A stretch of 45,636 nucleotides of DNA, taken from the NCBI GenBank assembly GCA_029261595.1, contig JAJDAZ010000023.1, positions 1 through 45,636 of the forward strand, written 5' to 3'. Position 1 is the first letter of the stretch, and each line of letters opens with the position of its first letter. Positions 42,477 to 45,636 of the stretch are shown here, piece by piece. The translations under genes were made by a program, and so were the position numbers. The notes beneath the pieces were generated by a model, which made no database searches, was not told where the DNA came from, and was given only the letters and a program-made list of their open reading frames with translations. The DNA is from Nitrospinaceae bacterium (lineage in GTDB: Bacteria; Nitrospinota; Nitrospinia; Nitrospinales; VA-1).

Positions 42477-43033
42477 TTGGCGTACATTGTCCGGGTGAAA
42501 TCGATTCTGTCTTGCAGCTCCGCCACCGGAGTGAGGAGCTGTTCCTTGTTGTATTTCATTTTGTTTCTGTCCAGCATGGAAATTTCACAATCATTGCTCA
42601 TGTAGATTGCTTCTTCCGGGCAAGCCTCTTCGCAATTGCCACAGAAGATGCACACGGCATAATCGATGGTGAACTCCAGCGGCCAACGCTCGACTTCATT
42701 TTGCTTGCCGGAATTTTCACCGGGAATGATGTCGATGCAGTATGCCGGACAAGCAATTTCGCACAATCCGCAGGCCACGCAATAAGGCGACCCATCTTCT
42801 TTCATGGGCAATACCGGCCGGCCTCGATAGGCGATTGGGTAATCGACCATTTCTTCCGGGTAATAAACGGTGAAAATTTCCCGGTGCTTTTTCTTTCCTA
42901 GAAAAAACGGAATGAAACCCAGCAGGTTCACGAAGAAATGCCGGGATGTAATAATCATCCCGCGAAAAATTTCCGGCAGATATAATTTCTCCCAAAGCGT
43001 CAGTTTGACATTTCGGTTTACATAATAAGCCAT
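42464..43033 (-). CDS. nuoI: NADH-quinone oxidoreductase subunit I
   Basis: A 189-residue peripheral-arm subunit with two 4Fe-4S clusters: CVACGLCEIACP (N-terminal) and CIFCGNCEEACP. The ATG at 43033 has AAGGAG six bases upstream; the longer frame to 43117 adds residues that overlap nuoH coding region. The start YYVNRNVKLTLWEKLYLPEI is typical amphipathic anchor. It carries electrons towards NuoB, which is not encoded in this cluster. Confidence 0.96.
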   Translation of the reverse strand: MAYYVNRNVKLTLWEKLYLPEIFRGMIITSRHFFVNLLGFIPFFLGKKKHREIFTVYYPEEMVDYPIAYRGRPVLPMKEDGSPYCVACGLCEIACPAYCIDIIPGENSGKQNEVERWPLEFTIDYAVCIFCGNCEEACPEEAIYMSNDCEISMLDRNKMKYNKEQLLTPVAELQDRIDFTRTMYAKWNY

Positions 43034-43044
43034 GGCATTCTCCT

Positions 43045-44121
43045 TTATTGAAGCGCCAGGATAACTATCCCCGTAACCAATATGTTGACCAGGGACAGGG
43101 GTAGTAATATTTTCCAACCCAGCTTCATGATCTGATCATAGCGGAACCTGGGAAGTGTCCAGCGAATGGTCATTTGAATCCAGATGAAAATTATTACCTT
43201 GGTAAAAAACACGCCGACATGAATCAACATCACGACGATGTTCGAGCCGGTGGTGCCTAAAAAGTCGAATATTGAGAGCAGGCTGGCAGTGGAAACAAAG
43301 GGAATGTGCCACGCCCCGAAAAACAACAAGGTCATGATCGAGCCGATGGTCACGATCTCGATAAACTCCGCCATGAAAAACATGCCGAACTTCAGACCGC
43401 TGTATTCGGTGAAATACCCTGCGACGATTTCAGATTCCGCTTCCGGATTGTCAAAAGGAATGCGTTTGTTTTCCGCGATGGATGCGGTGAAAAACATCAA
43501 AAACCCCAACGGCTGAAGAAATATTCCCCAGCGCAGAAAATCTTCCTGAATGGCCCCGATCACGGTGAGTTTCATGGTGCTGTATACCATGAGAACCCCG
43601 ATGATGGTCAGCCCCATCGTCACTTCATAGGAGATCATTTGCGCCGCGGTCCGCATCGCACCGATGAGAGACCAGTTGTTGTTGGAGCTCCATCCCGCGA
43701 TCACGTAGCCATAAGTTGCAATGGATGCAATGGCGAAAATAAACAGCAAACCAACGTCAAGATCTGCGATGACCAGGTTCACTTCCTTGCCGAACAGACT
43801 GTAGTTCCCGCCAAATGGCACGACGGCAAACGTAAGAATTGCCGGCACCACGGCGACAATGGGAGCCAGAGTGTGCAGGGCGCGATTAGCGCCATCGGGA
43901 ATAAAATCTTCCTTGGTGAACATTTTAAGCGCGTCCGCAATGGCGTGAAACAGGCCAAGCACGGTGAAGCCCAGAATATCGGCACGATTGGCGCCGACCC
44001 GGTCCTGCATGATAGCGCTTTGCTTGCGCTCCACCCAGGTGAGTATCGGGGCGAAAAACCCCACGGTGACTGCCAGGATGAAAAGAATTTTTACTAATGT
44101 GACGATAAGATCGACGATCAT
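43045..44121 (-). CDS. nuoH: NADH-quinone oxidoreductase subunit H
   Basis: A 358-residue membrane subunit with eight helices that contacts the quinone site. Motifs: WVERKQSAIMQDRVGANRA, ADALKMFTKEDFIP, GWSSNNNWSLIGAMRTAAQMISYEV, and IPFDNPEAESEIVAGYFTEYSG. It follows nuoC by nine bases, where nuoD to nuoG would normally come. Confidence 0.97.
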   Translation of the reverse strand: MIVDLIVTLVKILFILAVTVGFFAPILTWVERKQSAIMQDRVGANRADILGFTVLGLFHAIADALKMFTKEDFIPDGANRALHTLAPIVAVVPAILTFAVVPFGGNYSLFGKEVNLVIADLDVGLLFIFAIASIATYGYVIAGWSSNNNWSLIGAMRTAAQMISYEVTMGLTIIGVLMVYSTMKLTVIGAIQEDFLRWGIFLQPLGFLMFFTASIAENKRIPFDNPEAESEIVAGYFTEYSGLKFGMFFMAEFIEIVTIGSIMTLLFFGAWHIPFVSTASLLSIFDFLGTTGSNIVVMLIHVGVFFTKVIIFIWIQMTIRWTLPRFRYDQIMKLGWKILLPLSLVNILVTGIVILALQ

Positions 44122-44130
44122 GTTCTAATA

Positions 44131-44616
44131 TTAATTTAACGGGCCTATCAAAGGCTGTCGCTTGTTGATGGGGTAGTCCTTACGCAAAGGATGGCCTTTA
44201 AACCCCTCATACAATAGAATTCGGCTTAAATTGGGATGGCCTCTGAATTTGATGCCGTATAAATCCCAGACTTCCCGTTCGTACCAGTTGACGGTTCTCC
44301 AAAGAGACGTGAGGGACTCAACCTGGCAATCCTTTTCATCCACGGGGATCTTAACGCGAAACCGGGAGTTGTTTTTCGTGGAATATAAATGATAAACGAC
44401 CTCGAACCGTTGCGCCTTTTTCTTGAGGTAATCCACGGCGGTCAGGTCCATCAAAAAATCAAACGCCATTTCCGGATCGTCACGCAGAAATTTGAACAAC
44501 TCGATAGTCGATTCGTTTTTTACGGTGACGGTTTGATCGCCGCGAAAATTATGCGAATCGGTTACCAGCGAGCCAAATTTTTCTTTGACCCTGTCAATGA
44601 TATGGGTATCGCTCAT
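44131..44616 (-). CDS. nuoC: NADH-quinone oxidoreductase subunit C
   Basis: A 161-residue soluble subunit of the peripheral arm. Diagnostic parts are FLMDLTAVDYL, FEVVYHLYST, the WYEREVWDLYGIKFRGHPNL block and FKGHPLRKDYP near the C-terminus. The start is the ATG at 44616, which overlaps the stop of nuoA (TAATG); an in-frame TTG three codons upstream is less likely. It directly follows nuoA, so nuoB, normally between them, is absent. Confidence 0.95.
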   Translation of the reverse strand: MSDTHIIDRVKEKFGSLVTDSHNFRGDQTVTVKNESTIELFKFLRDDPEMAFDFLMDLTAVDYLKKKAQRFEVVYHLYSTKNNSRFRVKIPVDEKDCQVESLTSLWRTVNWYEREVWDLYGIKFRGHPNLSRILLYEGFKGHPLRKDYPINKRQPLIGPLN

Positions 44617-44972
44617 TATTCCCAATCCAATCCGCCACGCTTCCAGACATAGAGCAGGCCAACACCAAGGATGATAATGAAAAGAAGCATTTCAATAAAA
44701 CCAAAAACTCCGAGTCTTTTAAACAGCACGGCCCAGGGAAAGAAGAAAACGGCTTCGATGTCGAATAGAACGAAAAGGACGGCGACGAGGTAAAACTTAA
44801 CGGAAAAACGCTGGTGGGGAGAAACCAACTGGCTTTCACCACATTCAAAGGGCTCCATTTTGTCGGGAAAATAGCGTTTGGGGCCGAGGATGGACGTCAT
44901 GAAGACCATTCCCCCTGCGATTCCAATCGCCATGAGCAACATCAATGCGACGCCAATGTATTCTGCCAACAT
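44616..44972 (-). CDS. nuoA: NADH-quinone oxidoreductase subunit A
   Basis: A 118-residue, three-helix membrane subunit. The signatures are PFECG (residues about 41-45) and LFDIEAVFFFPWA. GGAG six bases before the ATG at 44972 supports the start. It is the first gene of the cluster, downstream of a promoter at 45151-45180. Confidence 0.96.
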   Translation of the reverse strand: MLAEYIGVALMLLMAIGIAGGMVFMTSILGPKRYFPDKMEPFECGESQLVSPHQRFSVKFYLVAVLFVLFDIEAVFFFPWAVLFKRLGVFGFIEMLLFIIILGVGLLYVWKRGGLDWE

Positions 44973-45150
44973 CCCGATCTCCGATAGTTTTTAGGAGCCT
45001 TTAGCGGTTGGTCAGGCTGAGTGCGAAACGGCCTTCAGCCGGATTTATTTATAGGGGTCAGAACGTCTACTTCAATTCCATGAAATCAATGTTCTGAGCA
45101 GGTATCACCCACCAAGGGACGGCCCAAAACCCTAGATAAATAGAGGGGGG
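44973..45150 (-). other. nuo leader region
   Basis: About 180 bases between the predicted transcription start and nuoA. No stable hairpin or riboswitch class is recognised. The stretch to 45328 beyond the promoter holds no gene. Confidence 0.3.
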
Positions 45151-45180
45151 ATAGTACTCTAAGGCTGTCCTTTTTGTCAA
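45151..45180 (-). promoter_or_regulatory. Putative sigma70 promoter for the nuo operon
   Basis: Minus strand: TTGACA (45180-45175), 18 bases, TACTAT (45156-45151). Predicted start near 45144, leader about 172 bases before nuoA. Confidence 0.5.
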
Positions 45181-45328
45181 TGAAAAAGCGTTTGAAATCT
45201 CATTATTTCATTCAGTTGGGAGGAATCTTTATAATTGAGTTTCGGGACTCTGAAAGTTGGGTTTGTAGAAGTTGGGGGGTGGATAAAAGCGGAGGGTATT
45301 TGGAATTCACCAGGGCAGGGGAGAAGCG

Positions 45329-45355
45329 CAAAAAAAAGCCGCCTTTCGGCGGCTT
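45329..45355 (-). terminator. rRNA operon terminator
   Basis: Minus strand: AAGCCGCC-GAAA-GGCGGC-TT stem followed by TTTTTTT. The stable GAAA loop and long T-run, just after 5S rRNA, mark the end of the rRNA operon. Confidence 0.9.
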
Positions 45356-45364
45356 GAAAAAAGA

Positions 45365-45480
<116 letters not shown>

Positions 45481-45532
45481 AAAATCTGAATTTGGAACAA
45501 TTGAATTCGTTTGAAGTAGACTGAGAAAAATA

Positions 45533-45636
45533 AAGGTCAAGCCTCTCGACTGATTAGTACCGGTTAGCTGAACACATTACTGTGCTTACACACCCGGCCT
45601 ATCGACCTTGTAGTCTTCAAGGAGTCTTTAGTCTTC
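45533..45636 (-). rRNA. rrl: 23S ribosomal RNA, 3' end (partial)
   Basis: The window ends inside this gene, so only the last 104 bases or so are present. On the minus strand the sequence includes TAGGCCGGGTGTGTAAGC, AGCTAACCGGTACTAAT and GAGGCTTGAC, which match the 3' end of bacterial 23S rRNA. The 3' boundary at about 45533 is estimated from the usual GAGGCTTNACC end. Confidence 0.92.

Noticed and set aside
43306..44097. 263-residue plus-strand frame across nuoH
   Set aside because: Antisense of nuoH, composition typical of a shadow, no ribosome binding site.

Overview
The window looks like a chromosomal segment of a Gram-negative bacterium with moderate GC content. It carries core biosynthetic and respiratory genes, envelope proteins with signal peptides, a Tat translocase subunit and the 3' end of a ribosomal RNA operon. 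The gene mix (many TPR proteins, a GAF-type soluble histidine kinase next to glycogen synthase, a complex I operon without its NADH module) would fit a Nitrospinota- or deltaproteobacteria-like lineage. That assignment is an inference from gene content only; 16S rRNA is not in the window.

Region by region. 1-6,300: DUF465 protein, tsaB, a small orphan gene with its own promoter and terminator, rnd (RNase D), a TPR gene coupled to a DUF115/Maf-type glycosyltransferase, and an AT-rich gene for a TIR/deoxyribosyltransferase-like protein. 6,300-12,700: mutL, an XRE regulator, a membrane-anchored TPR protein, the overlapping panB-panC-panD pantothenate operon, a terminator, and a deoxynucleoside kinase. 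12,700-17,900: on the minus strand, galT, glgA, a GAF/GAF/histidine kinase and a single-domain response regulator, which suggests a carbon-storage and signalling unit. 17,900-22,600: coaBC, a protein made of two internal repeats, a divergent SDR, a ParDE/RelE-type toxin-antitoxin pair, and an oppositely oriented ArsR-SRPBCC operon. The two promoters between the toxin-antitoxin pair and arsR carry the same ACTTACGT element. 22,600-28,800: a SUMF1-like/SnoaL-like pair, a zinc-ribbon membrane protein, a secreted cyclase, the copper ATPase CopA, a secreted His/Cys-rich protein and a DsrE-like secreted protein. 28,800-35,900: ApbE, a ClC-CBS chloride channel, rpe, an unknown HExxE protein next to an LCAT-like lipase, and tatA. 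36,000-45,000: a small hypothetical gene, then a nuo operon in the order A-C-H-I-J-K-L-M-N, lacking B, D, E, F and G. 45,330-45,636: 5S rRNA with terminator and the 3' end of 23S rRNA, on the same strand as nuo.

How they work together: panBCD and coaBC supply pantothenate and coenzyme A; galT and glgA belong to sugar-nucleotide and glycogen metabolism and are translationally coupled to a two-component sensor; CopA and the His/Cys-rich protein probably form a copper-handling group; nuo encodes the membrane arm and part of the peripheral arm of complex I, so the remaining subunits must lie elsewhere. Several promoters of sigma70 type are legible, and two of them place the transcription start on the ATG itself, which suggests leaderless messages. 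No tRNA, CRISPR array, insertion sequence or prophage was seen.
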